Positions 27,927 to 40,358 of a stretch of DNA of 45,676 nucleotides are shown here, in pieces. Both the position numbers and the translations under genes were made by a program. Location of the stretch: NCBI GenBank assembly GCA_021848465.1, contig JAJZUP010000008.1, positions 1 through 45,676 of the forward strand, read 5' to 3'. Each line of letters starts with the position of its first letter. The stretch's first letter is position 1. Below the pieces are notes generated by a model. It did no database searches, had not been told where the DNA came from, and was given only the letters and a program-made list of their open reading frames with translations. The stretch is from Pseudomonadota bacterium (lineage in GTDB: Bacteria; Pseudomonadota; Gammaproteobacteria; Burkholderiales; Gallionellaceae).

Positions 27927-28990
27927 TCACCAGAACCAAAGCGGGGTCTGCATCCAGGCGGCCACCACGACCACCCATACCAGCGTCAGCGGAATAAAGA
28001 CCTTCCAGCCCAGACGCATCAACTGGTCATAGCGATAACGCGGGAAGGTCGCGCGGAACCACAGGAATATGAACAGGAATACCGACATTTTCGCCAGCAT
28101 CCAGAACAGGCCCGGCACCCAGGCCGTCATGGCGCCGAGCACCGGCCAGCCTTCGAACGGATTCAGCCAGCCTCCCAGGAAGAAGACCGAGGTCAGCGCT
28201 GAAATCAGGATCATGTTGGCGTATTCGGCCAGGAAGAACAGCGCGAAGCCCATGCCGGAATATTCGGTGTGGAAACCGGCCACGATCACCGACTCATCTT
28301 CCGCCAGGTCGAACGGTGCACGGTTGGTTTCCGCCACACCGGCGATGAAGTACACGACAAACATCGGGAACAGCGGGATGAAATACCAGCCCAGCAAACC
28401 ATAGCCGTGCTGCTGGCCCTTGACGATGTCGACCAGGCTCATGCTCTGCGCCGCCAGCAACACGCAGACCAGCGCAAAGCCCATTGCCAATTCATACGAC
28501 ACGATCTGCGCAGCGGAACGGATCGCACCGAGGAAGGCGTATTTGGAATTGGAAGCCCAGCCGGCGATGATGATGCCGTAGACGCCAAGCGAGGTCATCG
28601 CCAGGATGTACAGCAGGCCGGCATTCACGTTCGCCAGGATCATGCCGTCGGCAAACGGCACCACGGCCCAGGCCACCAGCGCAGGCACCAGCGCCAGCAC
28701 CGGCGCAGCAACGAACAGGAATTTGTTGGCCCCGGTCGGGATGATGATTTCCTTCATCAACAGCTTCACGCCGTCGGCGATCGGCTGCAGCAGCCCCCAA
28801 TAACCAACCCGGTTAGGACCCACGCGGTCTTGCATGTAACCGAGAATCTTGCGCTCGGCCAAGGTCAGGTAGGCCACCCCGCCCATGATGGGCGCGACGA
28901 TCACCACAATTTTCACCAGCGTCCACAACGGTCCCCAGAAAGGGCCCAGCAGTCCCTGCCCAGCCTGCTCTATGGTCTGCAGCAATTCCA

Positions 28991-28994
<4 letters not shown>
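27927..28994 (-). CDS. nuoH: NADH-quinone oxidoreductase subunit H
   Basis: A 355-residue membrane subunit with eight helices that forms the quinone chamber with NuoB and Nuo[21 protein letters not shown] and the acidic loop [20 protein letters not shown] are the family hallmarks. Its ATG overlaps the nuoG stop (ATGA, four bases). Confidence 0.98.
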
Positions 28995-31273
<2,279 letters not shown>

Positions 31274-31293
31274 TACTCACCCATCCGTCTGCC

Positions 31294-32556
31294 TTACACC
31301 AAACACCGCTTGTGTTCGATGTGGTATTCAAATTCCTTGCGGAAGTGCCTGAGGAAGCCCTGCACCGGCCAGGCCGCTGCATCGCCCAGCGCACAGATGG
31401 TGCGGCCGGCAATGTTGTCGCACAGGTCCAGCAACAGGTCGAGATCCTCCTGACGCCCCTCGCCGTTCTCGATACGATGCACGATGCGATACAGCCAGCC
31501 GGTGCCTTCACGGCATGGCGTGCATTGGCCGCAGGACTCTTCGAAGAAGAAATAGGACAAACGCTGCAAGGCATTGACCATGCAGACCGTTTCGTCCATC
31601 ACGATCACCGCACCGGAACCCAGCATCGAGCCGGCCTTCTGGATCGAGTCGTAATCCAGGTTCACATCCAGCATGATTTCACCGGGCAATACCGGCGAAG
31701 ACGCGCCGCCGGGTATCACCGCCTTGAGCTTGTTGCCGCCGCGCACGCCGCCAGCCATTTCCAGCAGTTTGCGGAACGGCGTTCCCATCGGCACTTCAAA
31801 GTTACCGGGATTGTTCACATGCCCGGATACGGAGAACAGCTTGACCCCACCGCTGTTCGGCACGCCAAGGTTGGCGAATGCCTGACCGCCGCTGTTGATG
31901 ATGAATGGAATGCTGGCGAAGGTCTCGGTGTTGTTGATCGTGGTCGGCTTGCCGTACAGGCCGAAACTGGCGGGGAACGGCGGCTTGAAGCGCGGCTGCC
32001 CTTTCTTGCCTTCGATCGATTCCAGCAATGCGGTTTCCTCCCCGCACACATAAGCGCCATAGCCCAGATGGTTGTGCAGGTCGAATTCGAAATCGAACCC
32101 CATGATGTTCTTGCCGAGGTAACCCGCCTTGCGCGCAGCTTCGCAAGCCGCCTCCATGATTTCGTAGGCTTCAAAAATCTCGCCGTGGATATAGTTGTAC
32201 CCGGTCTTCACGCCCATGGTGTAGGCCGCGATCGCCATGCCTTCAATCAGCAGGTGCGGGTTATAGCGCAGAATGTCGCGATCCTTGCAGGTACCCGGCT
32301 CGCCCTCATCCGAGTTGCAGACGATATATTTGTCGCCCTGGTAATTGCGTGGCATGAAGCTCCACTTCAGGCCGGTCGGGAAGCCTGCACCACCGCGACC
32401 GCGCAGGCCGGAGGCCTTGACCTCGGCGATGATTGCTTCCGGCGACATTTTCTCCGCCAGTATCTTGCGCAAGGCCTGGTAGCCGCCTGCCTTGATGTAA
32501 TTGTCAAGGCTCACCAATCCGTCAGCAGCGGTGGCAAGGATCAGGTTTGCGCTCAT
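31294..32556 (-). CDS. nuoF: NADH-quinone oxidoreductase subunit F
   Basis: A 420-residue subunit that binds NADH and FMN. The glycine-rich NADH site [14 protein letters not shown] lies at 52-65, the FMN region is [15 protein letters not shown] at 80-94. The N3 [4Fe-4S] ligands are C342, C345, C348 and C388. Its ATG overlaps the nuoE stop by four bases. Confidence 0.98.
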   Translation of the reverse strand: MSANLILATAADGLVSLDNYIKAGGYQALRKILAEKMSPEAIIAEVKASGLRGRGGAGFPTGLKWSFMPRNYQGDKYIVCNSDEGEPGTCKDRDILRYNPHLLIEGMAIAAYTMGVKTGYNYIHGEIFEAYEIMEAACEAARKAGYLGKNIMGFDFEFDLHNHLGYGAYVCGEETALLESIEGKKGQPRFKPPFPASFGLYGKPTTINNTETFASIPFIINSGGQAFANLGVPNSGGVKLFSVSGHVNNPGNFEVPMGTPFRKLLEMAGGVRGGNKLKAVIPGGASSPVLPGEIMLDVNLDYDSIQKAGSMLGSGAVIVMDETVCMVNALQRLSYFFFEESCGQCTPCREGTGWLYRIVHRIENGEGRQEDLDLLLDLCDNIAGRTICALGDAAAWPVQGFLRHFRKEFEYHIEHKRCLV

Positions 32557-33038
32557 GCCTGGCCTCCTTCCAGATCTGCCAGGATCTGGTCAATCTTCTG
32601 CGGCGTCAGGCGCCCGCAGAGTTTCTTGTTGTTGATCGTGAACATCGGCGCGTCGACACAGGCGCCCATGCACTCGCCTTCACGCACGCCGAATTTTCCA
32701 TCCGGGGTGATCTCGCCGATGCCGATACCCAGCTTCTGCTTCAGGTACGCCAGGGTGTCGTCGCTGCCGCACAGCTGGCACGACAGGTTGGTGCAGACGG
32801 TCAAGGTGAACTTGCCCATCGGCTTGAGGTTATACATGTGATAGAAGGTTGCCACTTCGTACACGGCCATTTGCGGCATGCCCAGATAGGCGGCAATGTC
32901 TGCCATGTCATCGTTGGCAATCCAGCCCTTCTCATCCTGCACGAAGCGCAGCGCCGCCATCACGGCCGACTGCCTCTGGTCGGCCGGGTATTTGACGAGC
33001 TCGCGCTCGATCTTTGCTTGAATCTGTTCGGATAACAT
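32553..33038 (-). CDS. nuoE: NADH-quinone oxidoreductase subunit E
   Basis: A 161-residue thioredoxin-like subunit with the off-path [2Fe-2S] cluster N1a: C82, C87, C123 and C127. It forms the NADH dehydrogenase module with NuoF and NuoG. Its first base overlaps the last base of the nuoD stop (TGATG), so translation is coupled. Confidence 0.97.
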   Translation of the reverse strand: MLSEQIQAKIERELVKYPADQRQSAVMAALRFVQDEKGWIANDDMADIAAYLGMPQMAVYEVATFYHMYNLKPMGKFTLTVCTNLSCQLCGSDDTLAYLKQKLGIGIGEITPDGKFGVREGECMGACVDAPMFTINNKKLCGRLTPQKIDQILADLEGGQA

Positions 33039-34291
33039 CAGCGGTCAATCTCCCCAAAAACGATGTCCTGCGTACCGATGATGGCCACCACGTCAGCCAG
33101 CATGTGGCCGCGCGTCATTTCATTCAGGCTGGCAAGGTGCGGGAATCCCGGAGCACGTATCTTCATGCGATATGGCTTGTTCGCGCCGTCTGAAACCAGA
33201 TAAATGCCGAACTCGCCTTTCGGATGTTCCACTGCGGAATAGACTTCGCCCGCCGGCACATGGAAGCCTTCGGTAAACAGTTTGAAATGGTGGATCAACT
33301 CCTCCATATCCTGCTTCATGGCTTCACGCTTCGGCGGCGCAAACTTGTGATTTTCGGTGATGACCGGCCCGGGGTTCTTGCGCAGCCAGTCGATGCACTG
33401 TTTGATGATGCGGTTGGATTGGCGCATCTCTTCCACGCGCACCAGGTAGCGGTCGTAGCAGTCGCCCTCGACGCCTACCGCAATATCAAAATCGACACGA
33501 TCATAGACCTCATACGGTTGCTTCTTGCGCAGGTCCCACTCCACCCCGGAACCACGTAGCATCGGGCCGGTGAAGCCCATTGCCAGCGCGCGCTCCGGCG
33601 TGACTACGCCGATCCCCACGGTACGCTGCTTCCAGATACGGTTGTCCGTCAGCAGAGTTTCATATTCATCCACGCAGGCCGGAAAGCGGTTGCAGAAATC
33701 CTCCAGGAAGTCGAGCAGCGACCCCTGGCGATTTTCGTTCATGCGCTTGACGGCAGACTCATTGTGGTATTTCGAGGGCGCATATTGCGCCATGCTGTCT
33801 GGCAGGTCGCGGTAAACGCCGCCCGGGCGATAGTAGGCTGCGTGCATACGGGCGCCGGAGACCGCCTCATAGACATCCAGCAAATCCTCGCGTTCGCGGA
33901 AGGTATAGAAGAACATCGTCATCGCGCCGAGGTCGATGCCGGACGCCCCGAGCCACAGCAGGTGGTTCAGGATGCGCGTAATCTCGTCGAACATGACGCG
34001 GATGTATTGGGCGCGGAGCGGCACTTCGATACCAGCCAGCTTCTCGATGGCCATGACGTATGCGTGCTCGTTGCACATCATGGACACATAATCCAGGCGG
34101 TCCATATACGGCACCGATTGCAGGAAGGTCTTGTGCTCAGCGAGCTTTTCCGTACCGCGATGCAACAACCCGATATGCGGGTCCGCACGTTCGACCACTT
34201 CGCCATCCAGTTCCAGCACCAGGCGCAGCACGCCATGCGCCGCCGGATGCTGCGGGCCGAAGTTCATGGTGTAGTTCTTGATCTCTGCCAT
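33038..34291 (-). CDS. nuoD: NADH-quinone oxidoreductase subunit D
   Basis: A 417-residue subunit derived from a hydrogenase large subunit, lining the quinone site. [19 protein letters not shown] is the conserved N-terminal loop. It is a separate gene from nuoC, unlike the fused nuoCD of E. coli, in line with a betaproteobacterium. Complete compared with the family (about 417 residues). Confidence 0.98.
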   Translation of the reverse strand: MAEIKNYTMNFGPQHPAAHGVLRLVLELDGEVVERADPHIGLLHRGTEKLAEHKTFLQSVPYMDRLDYVSMMCNEHAYVMAIEKLAGIEVPLRAQYIRVMFDEITRILNHLLWLGASGIDLGAMTMFFYTFREREDLLDVYEAVSGARMHAAYYRPGGVYRDLPDSMAQYAPSKYHNESAVKRMNENRQGSLLDFLEDFCNRFPACVDEYETLLTDNRIWKQRTVGIGVVTPERALAMGFTGPMLRGSGVEWDLRKKQPYEVYDRVDFDIAVGVEGDCYDRYLVRVEEMRQSNRIIKQCIDWLRKNPGPVITENHKFAPPKREAMKQDMEELIHHFKLFTEGFHVPAGEVYSAVEHPKGEFGIYLVSDGANKPYRMKIRAPGFPHLASLNEMTRGHMLADVVAIIGTQDIVFGEIDR

Positions 34292-34312
34292 TACGATTTC
34301 CTCGAACGCTAC

Positions 34313-34951
34313 TCAGCGGCGACTGTAGTTTTCTTCGCGAATCACCCGCGGCGTAATTTCGCGGGGCTCAACAGTGACGGGCGCATAGACAACACGCTTC
34401 AATTCCGGGTCATAATGCATTTCGACATTGCCCGACAACGGGAAGTCCTTGCGGAAAGGATTTCCGACAAAACCATAATCGGTGAGAAGGCGGCGCAGGT
34501 CCGGATGTCCCAGGAAAACAATCCCGTACATATCGAAGGCTTCGCGCTCAAACCAGTTGGCAGCCGACCAGATGCCCTGAACCGAATCCAGCATGGGCGC
34601 CGCATCATCCTGCGCGTACACCCGCACACGCAAACGCGAATTGCGTGCCACCGACAGCAGGTGATAAACAACGGCAAAACGCTGCGAATGCGGGTTTACC
34701 CCTTCTTCGTCGCGCAGATAGCGCCCGTCTTCGGAGGTCACGCTGCCATAAGCCGAATAGTCCATCCCGCACAAATCGACCAGCTGGTCATAACGAAGAT
34801 GCTCGTCGTCGCGCAAGCGCTGGAACACTTCCAGCATGCCCTCGGCGGATACCACGAGCGTCAACTCCCCAAGACGACTTTCCAGGGAGACCACCTTGTC
34901 TGCAAGCAACTGTTTCAGGCTCTCGCCCAGCTTGTTCAAATCATCGGCCAT
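34313..34951 (-). CDS. nuoC: NADH-quinone oxidoreductase subunit C
   Basis: A 212-residue peripheral subunit. The signature stretch [20 protein letters not shown] and the following [17 protein letters not shown] are plain. It supports the connection between the N- and Q-modules. The ATG at 34951 lies seven bases after the nuoB stop. Confidence 0.97.
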   Translation of the reverse strand: MADDLNKLGESLKQLLADKVVSLESRLGELTLVVSAEGMLEVFQRLRDDEHLRYDQLVDLCGMDYSAYGSVTSEDGRYLRDEEGVNPHSQRFAVVYHLLSVARNSRLRVRVYAQDDAAPMLDSVQGIWSAANWFEREAFDMYGIVFLGHPDLRRLLTDYGFVGNPFRKDFPLSGNVEMHYDPELKRVVYAPVTVEPREITPRVIREENYSRR

Positions 34952-34958
34952 GGTATTC

Positions 34959-35438
34959 CTAACGTGCGATGGTGTTGGTTCGATTGATCTTGTTCTGCAA
35001 CTGGATCACCCCGTACAACAGGGCTTCGGCAGTCGGCGGGCAGCCTGGAACATAGACGTCAACCGGCACGATGCGGTCACAGCCCCTGACTACTGAATAA
35101 GAGTAATGGTAATAACCGCCGCCGTTGGCGCAGGAACCCATCGAAATCACATACCGTGGTTCCGCCATCTGGTCATAAACCTTGCGCAAGGCTGGCGCCA
35201 TCTTGTTGCACAAGGTGCCAGCCACAATCATCAAATCGGACTGACGCGGACTGGGACGGAAGGCGCCGGCGCCGAAACGATCCAGGTCATAACGGGGCAA
35301 CGCCACATGCATCATCTCAACGGCACAGCAAGCCAGACCGAAAGTCATCGGCCACAGTGAGCCAGTCCGGGTGTAATTGATGACCGTATCCAGGGTTGTG
35401 GTGACAAACCCTTTTTCCAGGACGCCTTCTATTCCCAT
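34959..35438 (-). CDS. nuoB: NADH-quinone oxidoreductase subunit B
   Basis: A 159-residue subunit that holds the terminal [4Fe-4S] cluster N2. Ligands: the adjacent C37 and C38, C103 in [10 protein letters not shown] and C133 in PGCPP. The start at 35438 ([11 protein letters not shown]) is the family N-terminus and overlaps the end of nuoA by ten bases; the frame is open to 35459. Confidence 0.97.
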   Translation of the reverse strand: MGIEGVLEKGFVTTTLDTVINYTRTGSLWPMTFGLACCAVEMMHVALPRYDLDRFGAGAFRPSPRQSDLMIVAGTLCNKMAPALRKVYDQMAEPRYVISMGSCANGGGYYHYSYSVVRGCDRIVPVDVYVPGCPPTAEALLYGVIQLQNKINRTNTIAR

Positions 35439-35785
35439 TCCAACGCACCTTTCATCCATTCATAGATAAAGCCCACCACCAGGATCGACAGGAACACCAG
35501 CATGGACACAAATCCGAAAACGCCAATTTCTTTCAGCACGACCGCCCAGGGAAACAGGAAGGCAATTTCCAGGTCAAACAGGATAAAAAGAATTGCAACG
35601 AGGTAATAGCGCACGTCGAATTTCATGCGCGCATCTTCGAAGGCCTCAAAGCCGCACTCATACGGCGACAATTTGGCATCGTCAGGACGGTGCGGTGCGG
35701 CAAGCCGCCCCAATACCAATGGGGCAACCCCTACCGCCAGGCCGACTGCAATAAAAAGCAGGACTGGAAAATAATTTTCCAACAT
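35429..35785 (-). CDS. nuoA: NADH-quinone oxidoreductase subunit A
   Basis: A 118-residue membrane subunit with three helices, first gene of the nuo operon. [20 protein letters not shown] is the conserved loop that contacts the quinone cavity, including its cysteine. It lies 86 bases after the tRNA-Leu gene, with no clear promoter between, so at least part of its transcription could come from the tpiA-secG side. Confidence 0.97.
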   Translation of the reverse strand: MLENYFPVLLFIAVGLAVGVAPLVLGRLAAPHRPDDAKLSPYECGFEAFEDARMKFDVRYYLVAILFILFDLEIAFLFPWAVVLKEIGVFGFVSMLVFLSILVVGFIYEWMKGALEWE

Positions 35786-35871
35786 CTTGATCTCCCCCGC
35801 ATGCCACCCGCAATTTCAGGCTACATGGCTCTTCGGTTGTTCACAACTCTAACACTACAGCTCTGACAATC

Positions 35872-35956
35872 TGGTGCGGAGCAAGGGACTCGAACCCTCA
35901 CGTCTTTCGACACAGCCACCTCAAGGCTGCGCGTCTACCAATTCCGCCAACTCCGC
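35872..35956 (-). tRNA. leuU: tRNA-Leu (anticodon GAG)
   Basis: An 85-base class II tRNA with CCA encoded. The acceptor stem pairs GCGGAGT with GCTCCGC. The D-arm reads TGGCGGAATTGGTAGACGC, typical for Leu. The anticodon stem CAGCC/GGCTG closes the loop TTGAGGT, giving anticodon GAG. A variable arm (TGTCGAAAGACG) and the T-arm GGGTTCGAGTCCC follow. Location after secG matches E. coli, where leuU follows secG. Confidence 0.97.
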
Positions 35957-35979
35957 AATTACTATTTTTATTTTTTAAT

Positions 35980-36333
35980 TTATTTTGGAACTTGCTGCGA
36001 TTTGGAACCCGCAGCATCAGGAGCAGGGGCGGCAGATACCGGCACATCCTGCTGTACCGCCCCACTGCTATCGGCCTTATCCATCACACTTTGCTCTTGT
36101 GCCGGATGAGAATACAAATATGTCAGGGACAGGCTTGTTACAAAAAACACGGTTGCAGCAACAGCCGTACTCCTGCTCAGGAAATTTGCAGAACCACTGG
36201 AGCCGAACAGGCTGCCTGCCGAGCCGCTACCGAAGGCAGCCCCCATGTCTGCCCCTTTGCCATGCTGGATCAGCACCAGGCCGATCAGAATTACTGCCGT
36301 CACAACATGCACTACCCACACTAATGTTTCCAC
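35980..36333 (-). CDS. secG: Protein translocase subunit SecG
   Basis: A 117-residue membrane protein with two helices (about 3-22 and 53-73) and the loop GKGADMGAAFGSGSAGSLFG between them, the SecG signature. It assists SecYE in protein export. The polar Ala/Pro/Ser tail after residue 80 is common in betaproteobacteria. It lies 27 bases after tpiA and just before tRNA-Leu, separated by an A-rich stretch. Confidence 0.96.
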   Translation of the reverse strand: METLVWVVHVVTAVILIGLVLIQHGKGADMGAAFGSGSAGSLFGSSGSANFLSRSTAVAATVFFVTSLSLTYLYSHPAQEQSVMDKADSSGAVQQDVPVSAAPAPDAAGSKSQQVPK

Positions 36334-36360
36334 TCAAAACCCCAATAATTCAAGATCACA

Positions 36361-37116
36361 TCAATTCTGCGCAGCGCGACAAATCGCCACAAAGTCATTT
36401 GCGGCCAGCGAAGCACCGCCAATCAAACCACCATCAATGTCCGACATCGAAAACAATTCAGCCGCATTGTTCGGCTTCACACTACCGCCGTAAAGTATAC
36501 ACAAGCCCTGAGCAACCTGACCATCCTGCTGCGCCACCCGTTGCCTGATGAAAGCATGAACAGCCTGTGCCTGTGCCGGCGATGCTGTTTTTCCGGTACC
36601 AATTGCCCATACTGGCTCGTAGGCGATAACGGTTTTCGCAAGCGCTGCAACCCCGACCACCGAGACCACCGCATCCAGCTGTGCACCTACCACTTGCTCA
36701 GTAATACCGGCCTCACGCTCGGCCAGGGTTTCACCCAAACACACGATCGGAGTCAAACCGGACTTGATTGCTGCATCCACTTTGGCGGCAACCGTCTCGT
36801 TGCTTTCCGCAAACAAACCGCGGCGCTCTGAGTGACCAACGATCACATAACGGCAGCCAAAGTCAGTCAGCATACCCGCTGCGACCTCGGCAGTATAAGC
36901 CCCCTCCGCGAACTGGCTCAGGTTTTGCGCGCCCCAAGCAACTGAAGTTCCCCGCAACATTTCCTGCGCCTGGTGCAGATACGGGTATGGGACACACACC
37001 GCATAAGCAGCCGCATTCATCCCGCTCAGGCCGGCAATCACACCTTCCAACAACGATTTGTTCGAAGCAAGGCGGCCATACATTTTCCAATTGCCAACAA
37101 CCAGTTTACGGCGCAT
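36361..37116 (-). CDS. tpiA: Triosephosphate isomerase
   Basis: A 251-residue TIM-barrel enzyme interconverting DHAP and glyceraldehyde-3-phosphate. N9 and K11 (GNWKM), H95 (VGHSERR) and E167 (AYEPVWAIGTGK) are the catalytic residues, with loop 6 following E167. The ATG at 37116 has GGAAG about nine bases upstream; an in-frame start at 37131 is less likely. First gene of the tpiA-secG-tRNA-nuo run, behind a good sigma-70 promoter and divergent from pstS. Confidence 0.97.
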   Translation of the reverse strand: MRRKLVVGNWKMYGRLASNKSLLEGVIAGLSGMNAAAYAVCVPYPYLHQAQEMLRGTSVAWGAQNLSQFAEGAYTAEVAAGMLTDFGCRYVIVGHSERRGLFAESNETVAAKVDAAIKSGLTPIVCLGETLAEREAGITEQVVGAQLDAVVSVVGVAALAKTVIAYEPVWAIGTGKTASPAQAQAVHAFIRQRVAQQDGQVAQGLCILYGGSVKPNNAAELFSMSDIDGGLIGGASLAANDFVAICRAAQN

Positions 37117-37150
37117 CAAATCACTTCCCACAAGCCTTAGAAAGGCGCGA

Positions 37151-37179
37151 ATCGTACCTGCGAAACTTCAAATGGTCAA
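37151..37179 (-). promoter_or_regulatory. Sigma-70 promoter of tpiA
   Basis: On the - strand TTGACC (37174-37179) and TACGAT (37151-37156) are separated by exactly 17 bases. Predicted transcription start is near 37144, giving a leader of about 28 bases to the tpiA ATG. It could also drive secG, tRNA-Leu and part of nuo transcription. Confidence 0.72.
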
Positions 37180-37254
37180 TCGTGCTTAAATGATGAATCG
37201 AATAAGTTGCCGCTAATAAATGTTGAATACTACGAATTTGCAGCTATGCGCCCC

Positions 37255-37288
37255 GTGTAATAATTGTGTAACAAGGGTTTTATATGAT
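37255..37288 (+). promoter_or_regulatory. Pho box and -10 element of pstS
   Basis: GTGTAAT-AATT-GTGTAAC (37255-37272) is a pair of seven-base direct repeats with 11-base periodicity, the layout of a PhoB box, in place of a -35 element. TATGAT at 37283-37288 follows after ten bases, the same arrangement as at E. coli pstS. The half-sites match TGTMA at the core rather than the perfect CTGTCAT. Predicted start is near 37295. Confidence 0.72.
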
Positions 37289-37351
37289 GTAGCTGCTAGG
37301 CACGCAACCGTAACCGAGCAACCAAACTCTAAAATCTATTTAGGAGACTTC

Positions 37352-38392
37352 ATGAAACTGAATCAATTCCTCCGTGGCATCAGCATGATTGCAGCGCTGT
37401 TTGCTGCAGGCACGGCTGGTGCTGCCGACATCACTGGTGCTGGCGCAACTTTCCCTTACCCGGTTTATGCAAAGTGGGCAGAAGCCTACAAGGCACAAAC
37501 TGGTATTGGCCTGAACTATCAGTCCATCGGCTCCGGTGGCGGCATCAAGCAAATCAAGGCCAAGACTGTCAATTTCGGCGCCAGCGATGCTCCGCTGAAC
37601 CCAAATGAATTGGGCATGGCCGGCCTGACCCAGTTCCCAACCGTAATCGGTGGTGTGGTTCCGGTAATCAACGTGGAAGGCATTGCTCCCGGTCAACTGA
37701 AGCTGACTGGCCAAGCCTTGGCTGATATTTATCTGGGTAAGGTTACCAAGTGGAATGATTCCGAGATCGCCCAGACCAACCCTGGCGTTGCCTTGCCTGA
37801 CGCAGGTATCAATGTAGTACATCGCGCTGACGGTTCCGGCACCACCTTCATCTTCACCACCTACCTGTCCCAAGTCAGCACAGAATGGCTGCGCTCAGTT
37901 GGTGCATCTGCTGCAGTGCAGTGGCCTCTGGGCATGGGCGGCAAGGGCAACGAAGGCGTAGCTTCCAACGTACGCAGCGTCAAGAACTCGATTGGCTATG
38001 TTGAATATGCCTATGCCCTGCAAAACAAAATGACCCATGTTCTGTTGAAGAACCGTGACGGCCAGTTTGTTTCCCCGGAAGCTGCCAACTTCAAGGCCGC
38101 TGCTGCAAATGCCAAGTGGAAACCGGAAGAAGGTTTCTACCTGATCCTGACCAACCAGCCAGGCAAAGACAGCTGGCCCATCACTGGCGCCACCTTCATC
38201 CTGATGCATAAAGCACAGGACAATGCTGAAGCTGCCAAGGAAGTGCTGAAGTTCTTCGACTGGTCTTACAGCAATGGCGACAAGATGGCCTCCGACCTGG
38301 ACTATGTTCCTCTGCCGGAAAATGTCACCAAGATGATCCGCGATGCCTGGAAAGCCCAGATCAAGGACACTCATGGCAAGTCTGTCTGGTAA
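37352..38392 (+). CDS. pstS: Phosphate-binding periplasmic protein PstS
   Basis: A 346-residue periplasmic substrate-binding protein of the high-affinity phosphate ABC transporter. The signal peptide ends at AGAA-DITG (about residue 25). The mature protein begins with TGAGATFPYPVYAKW, and RADGSGTTFIFTTYLS is the phosphate-binding loop. TAGGAG at 37341-37346 fixes the ATG at 37352; the frame extends upstream to 37220 without support. The hairpin after the gene may limit downstream expression, which fits the need for excess binding protein. Confidence 0.96.
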   Translation: MKLNQFLRGISMIAALFAAGTAGAADITGAGATFPYPVYAKWAEAYKAQTGIGLNYQSIGSGGGIKQIKAKTVNFGASDAPLNPNELGMAGLTQFPTVIGGVVPVINVEGIAPGQLKLTGQALADIYLGKVTKWNDSEIAQTNPGVALPDAGINVVHRADGSGTTFIFTTYLSQVSTEWLRSVGASAAVQWPLGMGGKGNEGVASNVRSVKNSIGYVEYAYALQNKMTHVLLKNRDGQFVSPEAANFKAAAANAKWKPEEGFYLILTNQPGKDSWPITGATFILMHKAQDNAEAAKEVLKFFDWSYSNGDKMASDLDYVPLPENVTKMIRDAWKAQIKDTHGKSVW

Positions 38393-38439
38393 GCAAAATT
38401 AGAAATTGCTGACTCACATCAGCTCTTTCTGAATACAAC

Positions 38440-38463
38440 TTGAGGGGGTTCCGGCCCCCTCAA
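38440..38463 (+). terminator. Intercistronic hairpin between pstS and pstC
   Basis: TTGAGGGGG (38440-38448) pairs perfectly with CCCCCTCAA (38455-38463) around TTCCGG, followed by ATTTTGG. It looks like a partial terminator or mRNA-stabilising structure. Its right arm overlaps by three bases the left arm of the inverted repeat at 38461-38519. Confidence 0.8.
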
Positions 38464-38519
38464 ATTTTGGAAATCAGCTCTTTCCTGTCACAATTGTAAA
38501 GATTGATTTCCAAAATTTG
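38461..38519. repeat. 16-bp perfect inverted repeat before pstC
   Basis: CAAATTTTGGAAATCA (38461-38476) and its exact complement (38504-38519) are separated by 27 bases and end 18 bases before the pstC ATG. As RNA this would place pstC translation next to a long AU-rich stem. The loop contains CTGTCAC, a single perfect PhoB half-site at 38485-38491, without a good second half. Confidence 0.85.
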
Positions 38520-38537
38520 AATCTGACCATTGGTACT

Positions 38538-39494
38538 ATGCCTACTTCACAATTAGATCATCGCCTCAAGCGCCAGAATTTACTGGATATCCTGTTCCGT
38601 GGTCTTACACGTTTTTCTGCGCTTGCGGTTCTGACCTTGCTGCTCGGGATCATTCTTTCTCTGGTTATTGGCAGCGTACCTGCCATCAAGGAATTCGGAT
38701 GGGGCTTTTTAGTCAGTTCGGACTGGAACCCGGTCACTGATCGATATGGCGCGCTGGTTCCAATTGTTGGCACGCTGGTAACCGCCTCCATAGCCTTGCT
38801 GATAGCCATACCGGTCAGTTTTGGCATCGCCCTGTTCCTGACCGAGCTATCCCCGCAGTGGCTGCGCCGCCCGCTTGGCATCGCAATCGAGCTGCTCGCC
38901 GGCATTCCCAGCATCATCTATGGCATGTGGGGGTTATTCATCTTTGTGCCTTTCTTTGCCGACCATATCGAGCCTTGGATCAATGACCATCTGGGACATG
39001 TTCCATTGATCTCTCCGCTGTTTACCGGTCCCAATATGGGTATCAGCATACTGGCCGCAGGCATCATCCTGGCCATCATGGTCATCCCGTTTATTGCTTC
39101 GGTCATGCGCGACGTATTCGATGTGGTGCCCTCAATGCTTAAAGAGTCCGCCTATGGGCTGGGCGCGACGACGTGGGAGGTCATGTACCGAGTGGTATTG
39201 CCTTACACCAAGATCGGTGTCGTCGGCGGAATCATGTTGGGATTAGGTCGCGCACTGGGAGAAACCATGGCCGTTACCTTCGTCATTGGTAATGCCCATC
39301 GTCTCAATGCATCGCTGCTTTATCCAGGAAACAGCATCTCCTCCGCACTGGCCAACGAATTCACGGAGGCGGTTGGCGATCTCTATACCTCCTCACTGAT
39401 TGAGCTCGGCCTGATCCTGTTCTTCATTACTTTCGTGGTGTTATCGCTGGCCAGGCTGTTGTTGCTCAAACTGACCCAGCGTGAAGGACGCTAA
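38538..39494 (+). CDS. pstC: Phosphate ABC transporter permease PstC
   Basis: A 318-residue inner-membrane permease with six helices and an additional N-terminal segment. The coupling-loop region [20 protein letters not shown] and [13 protein letters not shown] are the family marks. The ATG at 38538 ([14 protein letters not shown]) is chosen as the first ATG; the frame is open from a TTG at 38517 lying in the inverted repeat. No strong ribosome site is seen. It pairs with PstA. Confidence 0.94.
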   Translation: MPTSQLDHRLKRQNLLDILFRGLTRFSALAVLTLLLGIILSLVIGSVPAIKEFGWGFLVSSDWNPVTDRYGALVPIVGTLVTASIALLIAIPVSFGIALFLTELSPQWLRRPLGIAIELLAGIPSIIYGMWGLFIFVPFFADHIEPWINDHLGHVPLISPLFTGPNMGISILAAGIILAIMVIPFIASVMRDVFDVVPSMLKESAYGLGATTWEVMYRVVLPYTKIGVVGGIMLGLGRALGETMAVTFVIGNAHRLNASLLYPGNSISSALANEFTEAVGDLYTSSLIELGLILFFITFVVLSLARLLLLKLTQREGR

Positions 39495-39500
39495 ACAACC

Positions 39501-40346
39501 ATGCTTACACTCTATAAACGTCGACGCTTCATCAACTGGCTCAGTTTAAGCATTTCAGTATGCGCAATGGGCTTTGGCCTGTTCTGGCTGGCATGGATAC
39601 TCTGGACCTTGCTGGTACAAGGCTTGCCAGGCATCAACCTGAATATGTTTGTGCAAAACACCCCGCCCCCCGGTAGTCAGGGCGGGCTCGGTAACGCAAT
39701 CTGGGGCAGCTTGATGATGACGACACTTGCCACCCTGATCGGGACGCCCATCGGCATCCTAGCGGGAACCTATCTGGCCGAATTCGGCCATCGCGGCTGG
39801 CTTGCGCCAGTGACCCGCTTTATCAACGACATCCTGCTGTCTGCGCCATCCATCGTCATTGGCCTGTTTGTATATGAGGTTTACGTTGTCAGGGTAGGAC
39901 ACTTTGCAGGCTGGGGCGGCACGTTTGCTCTGGCCATCATTGTGATCCCGGTGGTCATCCGGACAACCGAGAATATGCTGCGACTCGTCCCGAACAGCCT
40001 GCGCGAAGCCGCCGCAGCTCTCGGCGCACCGCAGTGGAAAGTCATCAGTTTTGTCACCTTGCGCGCCGCCCGTGCCGGCATCCTGACCGGCATCCTGCTG
40101 GCTGTTGCGCGCATCAGCGGAGAAACCGCACCGCTGTTATTTACTGCGCTGAACAACCAGTTTTTCAGCAACAACATGAACCAGCCGATGTCCAACCTGC
40201 CGGTGGTGATTTTCCAGTTTGCCATGAGCCCGTATGATGATTGGCGCAGCCTCGCCTGGGCGGGTGCCCTGCTGATTACCTTCAGCGTACTCACATTGAA
40301 TATTGTGGCGCGAATCTTGTTCCGCCAGAAATCGAATACCAACTAA
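39501..40346 (+). CDS. pstA: Phosphate ABC transporter permease PstA
   Basis: A 281-residue inner-membrane permease with six helices. [20 protein letters not shown] is the coupling loop that contacts PstB, and [15 protein letters not shown] is typical of PstA. Six bases separate its ATG from the pstC stop, so the two are cotranscribed. Confidence 0.96.
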   Translation: MLTLYKRRRFINWLSLSISVCAMGFGLFWLAWILWTLLVQGLPGINLNMFVQNTPPPGSQGGLGNAIWGSLMMTTLATLIGTPIGILAGTYLAEFGHRGWLAPVTRFINDILLSAPSIVIGLFVYEVYVVRVGHFAGWGGTFALAIIVIPVVIRTTENMLRLVPNSLREAAAALGAPQWKVISFVTLRAARAGILTGILLAVARISGETAPLLFTALNNQFFSNNMNQPMSNLPVVIFQFAMSPYDDWRSLAWAGALLITFSVLTLNIVARILFRQKSNTN

Positions 40347-40358
40347 GGATGCTAGCAG

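Noticed and set aside
37220..37351. Upstream extension of pstS
   Set aside because: It would run through the Pho box and -10 element and would bury the signal peptide; TAGGAG supports 37352.
38485..38502. Second Pho box before pstC
   Set aside because: Only one half-site (CTGTCAC) is good; the following half GTAAAGA does not fit, and no -10 element is placed for it.
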